From assembly GCA_038850735.1 (NCBI GenBank), contig JAWCLO010000001.1, positions 204,138 through 268,137 of the forward strand: a stretch of 64,000 nucleotides of DNA, in the 5' to 3' direction. Both the position numbers and the translations under genes were made by a program. Source of the stretch: Methanomassiliicoccales archaeon. GTDB lineage: Archaea > Thermoplasmatota > Thermoplasmata > Methanomassiliicoccales > JACIVX01. Of this stretch, positions 18,354 to 27,778 are shown piece after piece. The notes under the pieces are model-generated. The model ran no database searches. It was not told the origin of the DNA and saw only the letters and a program-made list of their open reading frames with translations. Each line of letters starts with the position of its first letter. Within the stretch, counting starts at the first letter, position 1.

Positions 18354-19310
18354 TTACCACATTTTTGGATAGGTACCTGGCTTCATGAATACCCGAATGG
18401 TCTTCGCAGCAATGCCATCTTTTGCCACGAGCATTCGTTCTGCATTCATTAGAGCCGTCGCAAGTGCAACAACCTCTTCCTTTTCCGTAAATATCGCAAC
18501 GTTGCTTCCTTTCAGGATCGTATCTTCAATACGCGTGATTCCAACCACGGCCAGGTCAGCACCGTGACAGATTGCGTCTACTGCGCTATCTTTCACATAA
18601 ATCTTAGGGATGCTATCAAATAATTTTTCAAAAGGCATGATGATTTTTTTAATCATAAATTCATTCCCATCTTCTTTCCAAAATACCCACGCATCTTTGA
18701 TGTCCTGGAGTTTGCAAGAGTCCTCCTCCTTCAAATTGCCAGAGCGAACGCGCCTTAATTCCTCCATGTGCGCTCCGACTCCAAGAGCTTCACCAACATC
18801 ATAACAGAGAGTTCTGATATAAGTTCCAGCATCGCATGAGATTCTAAATAAAACGTCCCTTCCCCTAATCTCGAGTATTCTAATTTCGTGTATTTTCCTT
18901 ACTCGCAATTGGCGCTTCACTGCAGATCTTACCGGCGGAATCTGGTAAATGTCGCCAACAAAGCTCATCAAGATTCTTGCCACATCACTTTCCTTTTTTT
19001 CCCTATGTAACTTCATAAAACATACATATTCTTTATCGGATTTTAGCGTAAGATCGATTGCACGCACAGCTTTTCCAGTTGCTATTGGAAGCACGCCACT
19101 CACATTTGGGTCTAGAGTACCACCATGGGCAATTTTCTCGACCCCCAGAATATCCCTCACCCAAGCCGTCACCTGATGAGATGTTGGTCCAGGCGGTTTA
19201 TCGAGATTGATCAAACCAGCTTCCAATAGTTCTTCAACTGTTCGTTCTGATGGCGGTTTCCCCCACCTCTCAGTAGAAAAATATTCCTCCCTAATCAGTA
19301 TTTTCGACAA
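18354..19310 (-). CDS. cbf5: H/ACA pseudouridine synthase catalytic subunit Cbf5 (TruB family)
   Basis: Cbf5 is the pseudouridine synthase of archaeal H/ACA guide ribonucleoproteins and also acts on tRNA. The catalytic Asp is Asp67 in GGTLDPNVSGVLP. DKPPGPTSHQV at 37-47 and CDAGTYIRTLCYDVG are family signatures. A C-terminal PUA domain begins near residue 235 (KIYVKDSAVDAICHGADL). At 318 residues it is of archaeal length. The start is TTG at 19310 after a GGAGGAAAAGGG stretch and overlaps the cmk stop by 16 bases. Confidence 0.95.
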   Translation of the reverse strand: MSKILIREEYFSTERWGKPPSERTVEELLEAGLINLDKPPGPTSHQVTAWVRDILGVEKIAHGGTLDPNVSGVLPIATGKAVRAIDLTLKSDKEYVCFMKLHREKKESDVARILMSFVGDIYQIPPVRSAVKRQLRVRKIHEIRILEIRGRDVLFRISCDAGTYIRTLCYDVGEALGVGAHMEELRRVRSGNLKEEDSCKLQDIKDAWVFWKEDGNEFMIKKIIMPFEKLFDSIPKIYVKDSAVDAICHGADLAVVGITRIEDTILKGSNVAIFTEKEEVVALATALMNAERMLVAKDGIAAKTIRVFMKPGTYPKMW

Positions 19311-19840
19311 CCCTTTTCCTCCATCGCTCTGAGAATTCTAGAAACGACCTCATCAGGCGAAAGGCTTGTCGTATCGATAACAAAATCATAAAAATTTCTG
19401 TCTTCAAAGCTGAAACCATAATATTGCTCATATCTCTTGAGTTCGCAGCGCTCCCTCTCCGCAATGGAAGCTCTTGCTTCAGCAAGATCGATCCCATCTC
19501 TCTTTGATGCACGCCTCGCCCTCTCTTCAAAATCCGCATCCAGGTAGATCTTGAAAGCATCAATCCCATTTTTATGCATGAGATATCCGGTCAGACGACC
19601 TTCGAGTATGATGTGATCATTCTCTCGGGCTATCTTCAAGATCTCTTCGTCAAGCATGCGATCGATAGAGCTGTCCTCGCTGGCGATTTTTCCGAAATCC
19701 TCCAGAGAAACGCCTCTCTCTGAAGCCATCTTTCGGAAAATCGAGCCGGCCACGATATAGTTCAGACTTAATTTTTCCGCTAATTGTCGACAGACCGTTG
19801 TTTTTCCAGAGCCGGGGGGGCCACTAATCGTGATTCTCAT
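19295..19840 (-). CDS. cmk: Cytidylate kinase, archaeal type
   Basis: Archaeal Cmk phosphorylates CMP and dCMP. The 181-residue protein starts with MRITISGPPGSGKTT (P-loop), followed by VAGSIFRKMASERG, the substrate segment EGRLTGYL and the lid ARRASKRDGI. The open frame extends 69 codons further upstream with no family similarity, so the ATG at 19840, which overlaps the DUF106 gene by four bases, is the start. The order secY-DUF106-cmk-cbf5 is a standard archaeal arrangement. Confidence 0.94.
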   Translation of the reverse strand: MRITISGPPGSGKTTVCRQLAEKLSLNYIVAGSIFRKMASERGVSLEDFGKIASEDSSIDRMLDEEILKIARENDHIILEGRLTGYLMHKNGIDAFKIYLDADFEERARRASKRDGIDLAEARASIAERERCELKRYEQYYGFSFEDRNFYDFVIDTTSLSPDEVVSRILRAMEEKGCRKY

Positions 19841-20484
19841 TCTCCACCGGCCTTTAGCTGGTTCAATCTTTTCTTGAATGCAAAAAAGCGTAGCACACGC
19901 GCAAGCACCTGCCCAAACGGCAGACTTATCAATGAATAAAGCAGGATCCAGCTTGGCAATACATACACAGCATTCAAATTTGCATTGTGCGACCACGGAA
20001 CCGCAAAATAAGCCGAACCGATTTCGATCATGAAAATAGAAAGCCATGCAAATATGGGTACAACGATAATCATTGTAATAGGAAGGAGTTTCATCTGAGA
20101 TGATGAAACTTGCATCGACTTCTCAAGGATTTTTGGCTGTTGTTCTGTGAGTTTCTTGATCTTGTATGTATTGTTTTCAAGTCTTGCCTGCCTGAATTCT
20201 TTATTGAAAGCAGAAACGATTTTTTGACTCTTTACTTGTTCGATATAATCTACCGTAAAGTGTCTTATAATTACTGTCAAGCCTGTCATCACTATGCCTG
20301 CTAGAAAGAGTGTTGCAACAGGATATTTTCCACCAAACCCGATGATCGGCTGCAGACCATACCCAACAAGCTGACCGAGGCCGTTTCTCAAAGTAGGATC
20401 AAATAGAATAAACAGGGCGATAATAAAAACTAACATCGTGGTGATCCGTGATGTACTGCTCTTTTTGCGATCGGGATTTGCCAA
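19837..20484 (-). CDS. DUF106 membrane protein (archaeal Oxa1/EMC3-like)
   Basis: The 215-residue protein belongs to DUF106, placed in the Oxa1/YidC/EMC3/TMCO1 superfamily of membrane-protein insertion factors. Hydrophobic segments lie near residues 15-35, 55-72, 133-152 and 170-190, with a charged coiled-coil-like stretch (KEFRQARLENNTYKIKKLTEQQ in part) between the second and third, as in this family. It starts at TTG 20484, after GGAGGTGAATAGCG, three bases behind the secY stop. The neighbour SecY supports a role in co-translational membrane insertion. Confidence 0.9.
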   Translation of the reverse strand: MANPDRKKSSTSRITTMLVFIIALFILFDPTLRNGLGQLVGYGLQPIIGFGGKYPVATLFLAGIVMTGLTVIIRHFTVDYIEQVKSQKIVSAFNKEFRQARLENNTYKIKKLTEQQPKILEKSMQVSSSQMKLLPITMIIVVPIFAWLSIFMIEIGSAYFAVPWSHNANLNAVYVLPSWILLYSLISLPFGQVLARVLRFFAFKKRLNQLKAGGE

Positions 20485-20486
20485 CG

Positions 20487-22073
20487 CTATTCACCTCCAA
20501 AGAATTGTCTCAATACTGGATGCATCTCCATCATTTGTTCTCTCCCTATAGCTTCGTAGAACTGTATCAAAATTCCTACGGCGAGAAGAACCCCAGTACC
20601 GCTGGCGTTTCCAACGGTTCCTATAAGGTCTGCTATCGCAGCCAGTGCGCCGACAATAGCACCACTGAGTATGGTCACTACGGGAATGTATCTTTCCAGT
20701 ACGCGTCTCAGAACCCTAGGATCCCTTCTGAAACCGGGAATCTGAAGACCACTAGATTCGATTTGTCTTGCAACTGCTTCAGGACCCATATTTGTCGTCT
20801 CGATCCAGAATTTCGCGAAGATTATCGATCCGACGACCATGACGCCAAGGTAAGCAAAGACATGCAACAAAACCTGAACGCTATTATGACCAGCTGCTAA
20901 ATCACCGTACTTATCAGGACTGAGCAGAGGCAGCAGCCAATCAGCAAGACCACGGGGCGTGGAGAGATACCAAGCAAGTCCCCCCGATGGTTGCGTGCTT
21001 CCTGGTTCATAATAGCCGATCCACCATTGGCCACCAATTAATGGCAAATCTCTGAGAGTGGGATTATTCCATAAGAGCATGGAAAACATGCTGACGTTGG
21101 CCAATAGAGCTGCCATAAGGATAACGGGAATGTTCGAGGCGTAAATGAGCTTAATTGGGTATCTGCCTCGAGCACCCCTCGCTGCTCCGTGAGCTAAGGG
21201 GAGTTCAATGCGTGTCGACTCAACATAAGCGACAAAGAGGAAGATTGCAACGGTACCTATGAGCGCGATCATAGGATTGGGATTTTGAAGGAGAATCCTT
21301 TCATATCCCCCACCGGCCAGCCCAGCAGCAGAAGTTGTCTGCAAAATATAGAACGTTTTGGGGATAGTTCCTGCTGGAGGATTGCTAGCACTCAAGGGAA
21401 GATTAGGATCGACCGGTTGCCAGTTAACTGTTCCCGTAAAGATTGCCTCAGCTACTCCTGCCGCGATGAATAGGGAAATTCCGCTGCCAATCCCCCATTT
21501 CGAGACAACCTCATCCATTAAGAAGACAAGATAGGAACCAATAAAGAGCTGAAGTATGATGATGAACCTTGCGAAATTGAGCCCATTGACTATTCCGCTT
21601 GTTCCGAAGATTCCCTCCAGATTGTGAACAAATGTATCTGAAGGTACCAGATAGCCGAATACCTGCGGAACCGCCTCAACAATGATCATTATGATGACTA
21701 AGAATTTTTGCGTGCTCTGATATACAGCCTTATCTTCATCATTGCGGAGATCTAACTTTATGATCTTTGCACCAACAAACAGTTGCATGATGATCGAGCC
21801 AGTAACTATTGGCCCAATACCTAGATGCATGAGCGATCCTTGAGCGCCAGCTAATATCGCCCTGTACTGGGCAAAAAGGTCTATTGTTTGGGCTTTGTCC
21901 AGACCATATATGTAAACATTTGTCATTACGAAATAAAAAACAAGAATGAGGACAACCCACATCATTTTTGTTCGGAAATGAACATGGCCTTCGGGTCTAG
22001 ATACCGCAGGCAACCTGTCTGTCAGGGGTTTAAGCTTGTAAAGTCTGCTCTTTTCCCCTTCTGCCATGTCCAT
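20487..22073 (-). CDS. secY: Preprotein translocase subunit SecY
   Basis: SecY (Sec61 alpha) is the protein-conducting channel of the plasma membrane. The 528-residue protein has about ten hydrophobic segments and the archaeal signatures KMMWVVLILVFYFVM, the plug-proximal IGPIVTGSIIMQLFVGA, KWGIGSGISLFIAAG and AYVESTRIELPLAHG. It has an archaeal/eukaryotic-type insertion of roughly 60 residues in the middle region (after FTGTVNWQPVDP). It starts 12 bases after the uL15 stop; ATG 22073 or GTG 22076 is the start. Confidence 0.97.
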   Translation of the reverse strand: MDMAEGEKSRLYKLKPLTDRLPAVSRPEGHVHFRTKMMWVVLILVFYFVMTNVYIYGLDKAQTIDLFAQYRAILAGAQGSLMHLGIGPIVTGSIIMQLFVGAKIIKLDLRNDEDKAVYQSTQKFLVIIMIIVEAVPQVFGYLVPSDTFVHNLEGIFGTSGIVNGLNFARFIIILQLFIGSYLVFLMDEVVSKWGIGSGISLFIAAGVAEAIFTGTVNWQPVDPNLPLSASNPPAGTIPKTFYILQTTSAAGLAGGGYERILLQNPNPMIALIGTVAIFLFVAYVESTRIELPLAHGAARGARGRYPIKLIYASNIPVILMAALLANVSMFSMLLWNNPTLRDLPLIGGQWWIGYYEPGSTQPSGGLAWYLSTPRGLADWLLPLLSPDKYGDLAAGHNSVQVLLHVFAYLGVMVVGSIIFAKFWIETTNMGPEAVARQIESSGLQIPGFRRDPRVLRRVLERYIPVVTILSGAIVGALAAIADLIGTVGNASGTGVLLAVGILIQFYEAIGREQMMEMHPVLRQFFGGE

Positions 22074-22085
22074 CACAGAACAATC

Positions 22086-22511
22086 TCAAGGCTGGACAAT
22101 TGCCCCGCCAGCAGCCTCGACCTTTTCCCGAGCCAACGATGAACAATCTTCCACTATGATGTGAACGGGTTCAGCGATATTTCCAGATCCCAACAGCTTG
22201 TCCACGCCCATTTTAGTGAGATCCAAAATAATTTTTCCATCTTTATTCTCAGCAAATCCATCAGCAATGAGTCTCTGCAGATTCTCCTGGATTTCACCTA
22301 CGTTCATCGTAATCTTCGCTCCGACAACACTCTGGGGGCGCTTGAATCCGTGCCTTCCGAAATGATCTGGATCGTATTTCAGCATATACATCACTTTGTG
22401 CTTGTGGAGCCCAGCATTTCCACGTCCACCCTGAAGCCCAGCTCCACGCCCCGCCTTCTTTCCACGACCGTGTGTGCGACTTCCTCTGAATTTCTTAGTT
22501 TTGCTCGGCAT
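22086..22511 (-). CDS. rpl15: Ribosomal protein uL15
   Basis: Large-subunit protein. The 141-residue product begins MPSKTKKFRGSRTHGRGKKAGRGAG, shown here in family order, with the glycine/basic N-terminus that threads into 23S rRNA and the globular C-terminus ending VEAAGGAIVQP. It lies between uL30 (10 bases upstream) and secY, the usual archaeal order. Confidence 0.97.
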   Translation of the reverse strand: MPSKTKKFRGSRTHGRGKKAGRGAGLQGGRGNAGLHKHKVMYMLKYDPDHFGRHGFKRPQSVVGAKITMNVGEIQENLQRLIADGFAENKDGKIILDLTKMGVDKLLGSGNIAEPVHIIVEDCSSLAREKVEAAGGAIVQP

Positions 22512-22521
22512 CGCTCACCAC

Positions 22522-22989
22522 CTACAGCATTCTTTCTATGAGTTCGTTTATTTTCTCACCGCGGTATCCAAGCGCACCGCCACTAACAAAGGATCGCTTA
22601 TTTCCTCCGTATCCTTTTCTTGGAGGACTAAGCCGGAATAAGGGTTTCACATTGGGCAAATCTGCATACTTCGTTTCATCCTTTGCAACGCTTCTTGCAA
22701 ATGAGATGATCGATGTAAAATTAGTGTGTTCTTGCACATAAGAATCATCAATAGGTTTGTCGCCTATCAATCGGCCCCTGAATTTTATCATTCTCGCAAG
22801 AGTTTCCTCGCTGATTTCACCCCAGGTAATGTAGTCCTTAGCCTTCTGCAACATGCCTCTGATGCTGTCTGTCTCGGTTACAACAACACAGTGATTGGGG
22901 CGAGTAAGATTCAGCATGCGCATTGTATCTTCAATTTCCTTCTTCACGCCGCCATGCCCTCTTACCCTTATAACAGCGTAAGCCACCAC
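22522..22989 (-). CDS. rpl30: Ribosomal protein uL30
   Basis: Archaeal long-form uL30 of 155 residues. It starts [19 protein letters not shown] and has [13 protein letters not shown] and the C-terminal extension [15 protein letters not shown] seen in archaea and eukaryotes but not in bacteria. One base separates it from the uS5 stop. Confidence 0.97.
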   Translation of the reverse strand: MVAYAVIRVRGHGGVKKEIEDTMRMLNLTRPNHCVVVTETDSIRGMLQKAKDYITWGEISEETLARMIKFRGRLIGDKPIDDSYVQEHTNFTSIISFARSVAKDETKYADLPNVKPLFRLSPPRKGYGGNKRSFVSGGALGYRGEKINELIERML

Positions 22990-22990
22990 C

Positions 22991-23692
22991 TCATCCCTCC
23001 TGCTTTGTTGTCAAATCCTGCTTATTTAAGTTCACTTCCTGTTCCGAAAAATGAACTCTAGCTGGACCGCTCATGATCTTCAATCTAGTCTCCTGTTCCT
23101 CTGTGATTCTCAGAACTGAGGTCTTCTGGAGAGCATCAAAAGTTGCTAGTGCGTAATTGACCGTTGTCTTTGTATGACCTCTCGCAAATCCCCAGGCATC
23201 CTTGATGCCCGCCAACTGTAAGATTATCTTCGCAACATCCCCAACAGCAAGGGACACGCCACGGGGAGCAGGCTTGAATGCCACCTCAACCGACCCAGCC
23301 TTACCAACAACCATGAATGGCAATGAGTGTGGTGTACCACAACCGCATTCCCAAGAGCCGCAACCTCTTTTTATTTCAATGATGTTAAGCTTCGCATTGT
23401 CGATTGCTTTTCTTATGGCAGGTCCGACTTCCTTCCCTTTTGCCCTTCCAATCCCTACAAAACCATCGGAATTTCCGACGACAACGGTTATCGCAAATTT
23501 GACTCGTCTGCCAGAGTCCGTCATGCGCTGCACCATGTTAACGTCGATAACTTCATCTTTCAAGTCTGGTAGCAAGACATCAACTATTTCAGGTTCCCGT
23601 AGAGGGAGTTTCGTTGCAAGTGCGTCGCTCATCGAGGTGATCTCACCCTTCACCACCATCTTTCCGAGCTTTGTCTTTGGCGTCCATTCCAT
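22991..23692 (-). CDS. rps5: Ribosomal protein uS5
   Basis: Small-subunit protein important for decoding accuracy and mRNA entry. The 233-residue archaeal form carries the double-stranded RNA-binding fold with [22 protein letters not shown], a cysteine-rich stretch [13 protein letters not shown] found in archaeal and eukaryotic homologues, and [19 protein letters not shown]. It directly abuts uL18. Confidence 0.97.
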   Translation of the reverse strand: MEWTPKTKLGKMVVKGEITSMSDALATKLPLREPEIVDVLLPDLKDEVIDVNMVQRMTDSGRRVKFAITVVVGNSDGFVGIGRAKGKEVGPAIRKAIDNAKLNIIEIKRGCGSWECGCGTPHSLPFMVVGKAGSVEVAFKPAPRGVSLAVGDVAKIILQLAGIKDAWGFARGHTKTTVNYALATFDALQKTSVLRITEEQETRLKIMSGPARVHFSEQEVNLNKQDLTTKQEG

Positions 23693-24193
23693 TTACTGCA
23701 CCTCCACCTTCCTCTTAATCTCCTCAACAACCTGCCCCATGTCCTCACGTATGTGTTTTCCATGTATCCTCTCATCGGAGGGGATCACCTCAGCCCCATG
23801 GGGAACTTCTATTCCCGCGTCAATAATTCCCTTCAGCGCTGCAAAGCATGAGGCACCGCGTGCCGGATTCCTTAGACCTATGTCCAGAACTGCCTTCTCA
23901 ACGCCTTTCCTTTTGGCTCTTATTCCCGCAAGATATCCCGTAAGATACGCAGCGGGTGTATTACCAAGCGAAAAGTTCCAACCAAGCTTCACAAGTTCCT
24001 TTGAATGAGCTTGCGCAACAACCTGGTCGCCTACTGGATCGTAGTCAATAAATTGCACACACGTATTTCTTAGGGAAATTCTAACAACAGCTCTTGGTGC
24101 CCCTGCTCTAAGCAGCCGTGCGCGTTGCCTGTAGTCCGTCCTTCCCTCACGCCTCCTGCGAAATTGAACCTTATAACGGGGACCATGAGCCAT
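23693..24193 (-). CDS. rpl18: Ribosomal protein uL18
   Basis: 5S rRNA-binding large-subunit protein, 166 residues. Typical stretches are RRRREGRTDYRQRARLL, LGWNFSLGNTPAAYLTGYLAG and VLDIGLRNPARGASCFAALKG. The start overlaps the stop of eL19 by one base. Confidence 0.97.
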   Translation of the reverse strand: MAHGPRYKVQFRRRREGRTDYRQRARLLRAGAPRAVVRISLRNTCVQFIDYDPVGDQVVAQAHSKELVKLGWNFSLGNTPAAYLTGYLAGIRAKRKGVEKAVLDIGLRNPARGASCFAALKGIIDAGIEVPHGAEVIPSDERIHGKHIREDMGQVVEEIKRKVEVQ

Positions 24194-24648
24194 CAGTTTC
24201 CCTCCTTGATGTGGCCTTCCATCTTAAGGTGAGCGATCAGGTGAGCTTTACTCTTAAACATTCCGCCTTTTGCTTTGAGATAGAACTCTCTATAAACATC
24301 ACGACTAATCTTACCCTCATCTTTCAGCTGTCTAAGTGTTTCTCTGATTGGTCTAATCGTCCGAATCCATCGCTTCTTTTCAGGCGTCCTTGCCCCACTG
24401 CTACCCTTCCTGCTTCCAGGTCCCCTCCTCCTTCCCTTCTTTTTTTGTGTGATTCTATATCTAATCCTGGCGCGCGAAATGCCCTTCTTTGGCAGAGCAA
24501 TGATGGCGCCTGAATCGATAGCAGTTCGAATATCAGCTCTTGTGATAGCATCGGCAAGATCCTCGATTCGGTTAGGATCGATCCAAACCCTATTAATACC
24601 ACAGCCAAGGATTTTCGCGGCAATCCGTCTCTGATTTCTCAAGTTCAT
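24193..24648 (-). CDS. rpl19e: Ribosomal protein eL19
   Basis: Archaeal/eukaryotic large-subunit protein of 151 residues. The start is the ATG at 24648 (MNLRNQRRIAAKILGCG); the open frame upstream is not conserved. VWIDPNRIEDLADAITRADIR and the long basic helix after ALPKKGISRAR are diagnostic. The start lies one base after the eL32 stop. Confidence 0.97.
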   Translation of the reverse strand: MNLRNQRRIAAKILGCGINRVWIDPNRIEDLADAITRADIRTAIDSGAIIALPKKGISRARIRYRITQKKKGRRRGPGSRKGSSGARTPEKKRWIRTIRPIRETLRQLKDEGKISRDVYREFYLKAKGGMFKSKAHLIAHLKMEGHIKEGN

Positions 24649-24649
24649 A

Positions 24650-25456
24650 TCATCCCGTCCTGTTAAGAACTCTGATACCCAATTGATCAGCTTTGCTTTC
24701 AATTTGCATGCGCTTTTTGTACCCCACTGTACTCCCGATTCTGATGGCTTGTTTCTTCGGATCGAGTCCCTCCAGCTGCGAGAGGTTGTATACTAGGATC
24801 TCCTCATAGCCCGATGGGTGCAGACCTCTCACTTCTTTCGGACCTCTATATCCAATCGACACAACAGGGGGTCTGTATTTGTAATGCCTTCGCATTTTGC
24901 TGTGCAAGCCACGCGGTTTTCTCCATTTCTTTCCCAATCTCTTGTACCTAAACCATTCCTGCCTAAAGAATGAGGGTCGTCTTTCTGCAATTTCTTTTCT
25001 CAAGGAAAGTAACTTCTTCACACCAGAATCGAGCACGGGTTTTTGTTTGACTATATATCCACCCTTTTCAACAACTTCGGTTGCCATTTTTGGTTCCACT
25101 GACTCTTCGATAACTACTTTATCAGCTTCTTCCTCTACAACCCCTTCGCCCTCAGAGACCTCCGCCCCAGCATCCTCCTTTGATCTCTCCCCACTTTCTT
25201 TGTCCTCTCCAACGTAGATCTGAGACGATTCATCAACGATAGCACTAGCTCCAAGAACTTCTAACCAGTGATCGGCGATCTTGGGTCCGACACCCTTTAA
25301 GCGGTCGATGATCTCTTGTTTGCGCACTTCGTCACGTAGCGCCCTTAGGAGTTCTGAAGGTGTATGGATGCCCATTTCTCCGAGTTCGGCCGCATACTCC
25401 TCCTTGTAATATGGAAGCTCGGAAATATCATTGATCGCCTTTGGATGTTTGGTCAT
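24650..25456 (-). CDS. rpl32e: Ribosomal protein eL32 with long N-terminal helix-hairpin-helix extension
   Basis: Residues from about 145 to 268 are the eL32 core (RPSFFRQEWFRYKRL, WRKPRGLHSKMRRH, VRGLHPSGYEEILVYN). The preceding about 140 residues form an extension: a helix-hairpin-helix-like segment (LKGVGPKIADHWLEVLG, near 53-70) and a very acidic linker rich in Glu. Haloarchaeal eL32 carries a comparable extension, so it is known in Euryarchaeota. Its role on the ribosome is not settled. It overlaps the uL6 stop by four bases. Confidence 0.95.
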   Translation of the reverse strand: MTKHPKAINDISELPYYKEEYAAELGEMGIHTPSELLRALRDEVRKQEIIDRLKGVGPKIADHWLEVLGASAIVDESSQIYVGEDKESGERSKEDAGAEVSEGEGVVEEEADKVVIEESVEPKMATEVVEKGGYIVKQKPVLDSGVKKLLSLRKEIAERRPSFFRQEWFRYKRLGKKWRKPRGLHSKMRRHYKYRPPVVSIGYRGPKEVRGLHPSGYEEILVYNLSQLEGLDPKKQAIRIGSTVGYKKRMQIESKADQLGIRVLNRTG

Positions 25457-26004
25457 TGACTCATCCTCCTCGCTTTATCAATAATATAGATGCCGTCCTG
25501 GAATACCCTTGTATCATACCCCTTTATTGCTGTTGCATGCTCAATATTCGCGGCGGTCTGAGAAACCGCTTCAATGTCTGCTCCAGTAAGAATAACCTCA
25601 TTTCCTTTGATGCTAACTTTTGTCTCGCCCAAGATCTTTGCTTTTCTTGGGGTTCTTTCTCCGAGGAAGTTTTCGATGATAAAGGTATCGCCCTTCACTT
25701 GTACCTTTATTGGGAAATGAGAATAAACGATCTTCATTCTGTACTCGAAACCGTGCAGTGCCCCTTCAATCATATTTCTAATGTGTGCTGCGAAGGTACC
25801 GACAACTGCCTTTTCCTTCTTTTTTGGAAGTTCGCATCTTATCGATATTTCTTCTCCAGATACCGATATCTGGACCCGAGGATAGATCAATTGTCGAGAC
25901 ACTTTTCCCTTTGGACCGGAAACTGTTACCATTCCATTGGTCATCTCAATCTTAATACCCGGTGGAACTTTGACGACTTCTTCAGCCACGCCCGTAATTG
26001 CCAT
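25453..26004 (-). CDS. rpl6: Ribosomal protein uL6
   Basis: Large-subunit protein near the factor-binding site, 183 residues from the ATG at 26004 (MAITGVAEEVVKVPPGI). The two uL6 domains are seen, with MTNGMVTVSGPKGKVSR in the first and TFIIENFLGERTPRKAKIL in the second. The frame continues upstream into uS8 without homology, so the shorter start is preferred. Confidence 0.97.
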   Translation of the reverse strand: MAITGVAEEVVKVPPGIKIEMTNGMVTVSGPKGKVSRQLIYPRVQISVSGEEISIRCELPKKKEKAVVGTFAAHIRNMIEGALHGFEYRMKIVYSHFPIKVQVKGDTFIIENFLGERTPRKAKILGETKVSIKGNEVILTGADIEAVSQTAANIEHATAIKGYDTRVFQDGIYIIDKARRMSQ

Positions 26005-26014
26005 ATTCTCATCC

Positions 26015-26404
26015 TCAGTACACAAACGCGAGTAGCTTTCCCCCAATTCCAAGCTCTTTTGCCCTAACATGACTGACGACGCCTTTTGTTGTAGTCAAGA
26101 TAAGAACACCGAAGTCCTGTGCGGGGAGATACCTCGCTTCAAACTTTTCTAGTTCGTTTCTCTTTACGGCGTATCTCGGTTTTATCACGCCGCAGTTGTT
26201 TATTCTTCCATGCAATGTGACTTTAAATACACCGGCCTTACCATCCTCTATGAATTCAAATTGATTGATGTAGCCATACTCTTGCATGACTTTCAGCACT
26301 CTTCCAATTAGCTTCGAAGATGGTCTAACAATACATTCTTTCTTGCCGACTAGAGACGCGTTCTTTATTGTCGACATTGCGTCATTAAGCGGATCGTTCT
26401 GCAT
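26015..26404 (-). CDS. rps8: Ribosomal protein uS8
   Basis: 16S rRNA-binding small-subunit protein, 129 residues. It has [13 protein letters not shown] at the N-terminus and [20 protein letters not shown] near the C-terminus, both family hallmarks. It begins 11 bases after the uS14 stop. Confidence 0.97.
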   Translation of the reverse strand: MQNDPLNDAMSTIKNASLVGKKECIVRPSSKLIGRVLKVMQEYGYINQFEFIEDGKAGVFKVTLHGRINNCGVIKPRYAVKRNELEKFEARYLPAQDFGVLILTTTKGVVSHVRAKELGIGGKLLAFVY

Positions 26405-26415
26405 AACTCATCACC

Positions 26416-26562
26416 CTAAGAGTACTTCTTAAATCCAATGTGAGGTGCGATCTCTCTAAAACATTGCCGGCAAAGGTGCATGCCATAACGCCGAATAATT
26501 CCGCGCTTTCTTCCACATCGCAGGCAACCTTTTTTCCTGCCGAACTCCTTTTTCGGTTTCAA
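26416..26562 (-). CDS. rps14: Ribosomal protein uS14, zinc-binding form
   Basis: A 48-residue gene easily missed for its size. It starts at TTG 26562, four bases after GGAGGTGA, and overlaps the uL5 stop (TTGA). The protein reads [20 protein letters not shown] and then [19 protein letters not shown] in two parts. The two CxxC pairs form the zinc finger of archaeal uS14. Position between uL5 and uS8 is standard. Confidence 0.95.
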   Translation of the reverse strand: MKPKKEFGRKKGCLRCGRKRGIIRRYGMHLCRQCFREIAPHIGFKKYS

Positions 26563-27071
26563 TAGATCACCTCCGCACCAAATTTCTCTTTAATGAACTC
26601 TATCACTTCTTCTCTTGTTAATCGGTGAGATTTTGGAAGTCTGCGCGGCATAACGCGTCTTGTAGATACCCTATACCCAGGACGCTTCACAGAGACACAG
26701 ACGTCCATGCCAAAGATTCCTATTTCTGGATCATATTTCATCCCCTGAAAATCCGTGTAGTCTGATATACCAAAAGAGAAATTGCCTTCAGGATCGAAAG
26801 AATAACTAGCGATTCTGTTCTCTCTAATCCAGAGGGCTCTTTTCAAAAATTCTTCTGCCTTTTCTCCCCTCAGCGTCACTTTGCAACCAATTGGCATCCC
26901 TCTTCTTACGCCAAGGTCTCTGTTCGTCACCCTGGCAGTAGTTACTATTGGCTTCTGCCCAGTAAGCATTTCCAGAACCCTCTGGGCCTTAACCAGTTTC
27001 TCCCCAGCCTCGCCGACGCCAATATTCACAACGACCTTCTCAATCCTGGGCTTTTTCATCATCTCACTCAT
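26559..27071 (-). CDS. rpl5: Ribosomal protein uL5
   Basis: 5S rRNA-binding large-subunit protein of 170 residues. Family stretches include [38 protein letters not shown] and [18 protein letters not shown]. It overlaps the eS4 stop by four bases. Confidence 0.97.
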   Translation of the reverse strand: MSEMMKKPRIEKVVVNIGVGEAGEKLVKAQRVLEMLTGQKPIVTTARVTNRDLGVRRGMPIGCKVTLRGEKAEEFLKRALWIRENRIASYSFDPEGNFSFGISDYTDFQGMKYDPEIGIFGMDVCVSVKRPGYRVSTRRVMPRRLPKSHRLTREEVIEFIKEKFGAEVIY

Positions 27072-27778
27072 AGTGCACTCTCCTCCGGAAGGTCAATTTC
27101 AGGAGCTTTATTACCGATAACAAATACATTCTCCTTCGTTGTCGAAGTACCATCTTTGAATTTGACGATGTTTGGAGTAGGACTTCGCATTATTACATAA
27201 TCCTCGATGATTGACATTTTGCCCACATGAGTTCCACCAATGATATATGCAAGATTTCCCTTCGCCAGCCTATATACATCAAGTATTTTCTGGCTCGGAA
27301 TTTCGATTTTCAGCACATCGCCAGTTTTGTAGTCCGCATTATCGAGGAGAATGCTGCGACCGTCGTGAAGGCAGAGCTGCGTCTTACCTCCCTTAACAGT
27401 TACCCTATCCTCAATCTTACAGAGCTTCCACTTTTCCTTATTTTCAGGTATTTTGACGAGTTCGAATTTTCCACGAGAGTTCAACATCATTCTATAATGC
27501 TGATTCAATTTCGGTAGGGATATTACGTCCATAAGGCCAACAGGGAATTTTCTGTTCTTGACGGGCCTTCCGTCAACCAAGATATCTTGATTCGAAAGAA
27601 TAAGTCTTGCCTCATGTGCTGTATCGCACAATTTCAACATATCCCGAATGATGATGAGTATTGGCATGCTTCTTTCCTTCGAATGCGGACCCGGTGAGGG
27701 CTTAGTAATCCAATGCCATTCCTTTCTTGGCACAGGCCAACTTCTGGGTGCTGTCAGACGCTTCATATCTCTACTCAT
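27068..27778 (-). CDS. rps4e: Ribosomal protein eS4
   Basis: Archaeal/eukaryotic small-subunit protein, 236 residues. It starts with HMKRL-like sequence (MSRDMKRLTAPRSWPVPRK) and contains an S4 domain (AHEARLILSNQDILVDGRPVK in part), a central beta domain with PVGLMDVISLPK and a KOW-like C-terminal segment (AYIIGGTHVGKMSIIE). It overlaps uL24 by four bases. Confidence 0.96.
   Translation of the reverse strand: MSRDMKRLTAPRSWPVPRKEWHWITKPSPGPHSKERSMPILIIIRDMLKLCDTAHEARLILSNQDILVDGRPVKNRKFPVGLMDVISLPKLNQHYRMMLNSRGKFELVKIPENKEKWKLCKIEDRVTVKGGKTQLCLHDGRSILLDNADYKTGDVLKIEIPSQKILDVYRLAKGNLAYIIGGTHVGKMSIIEDYVIMRSPTPNIVKFKDGTSTTKENVFVIGNKAPEIDLPEESAL

Noticed and set aside
23202-24008. 268-codon plus-strand frame opposite uS5 and uL18
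   Set aside because: It is the antisense shadow of two certain ribosomal protein genes; low-complexity Ser/Thr/Pro content is typical of such shadows.
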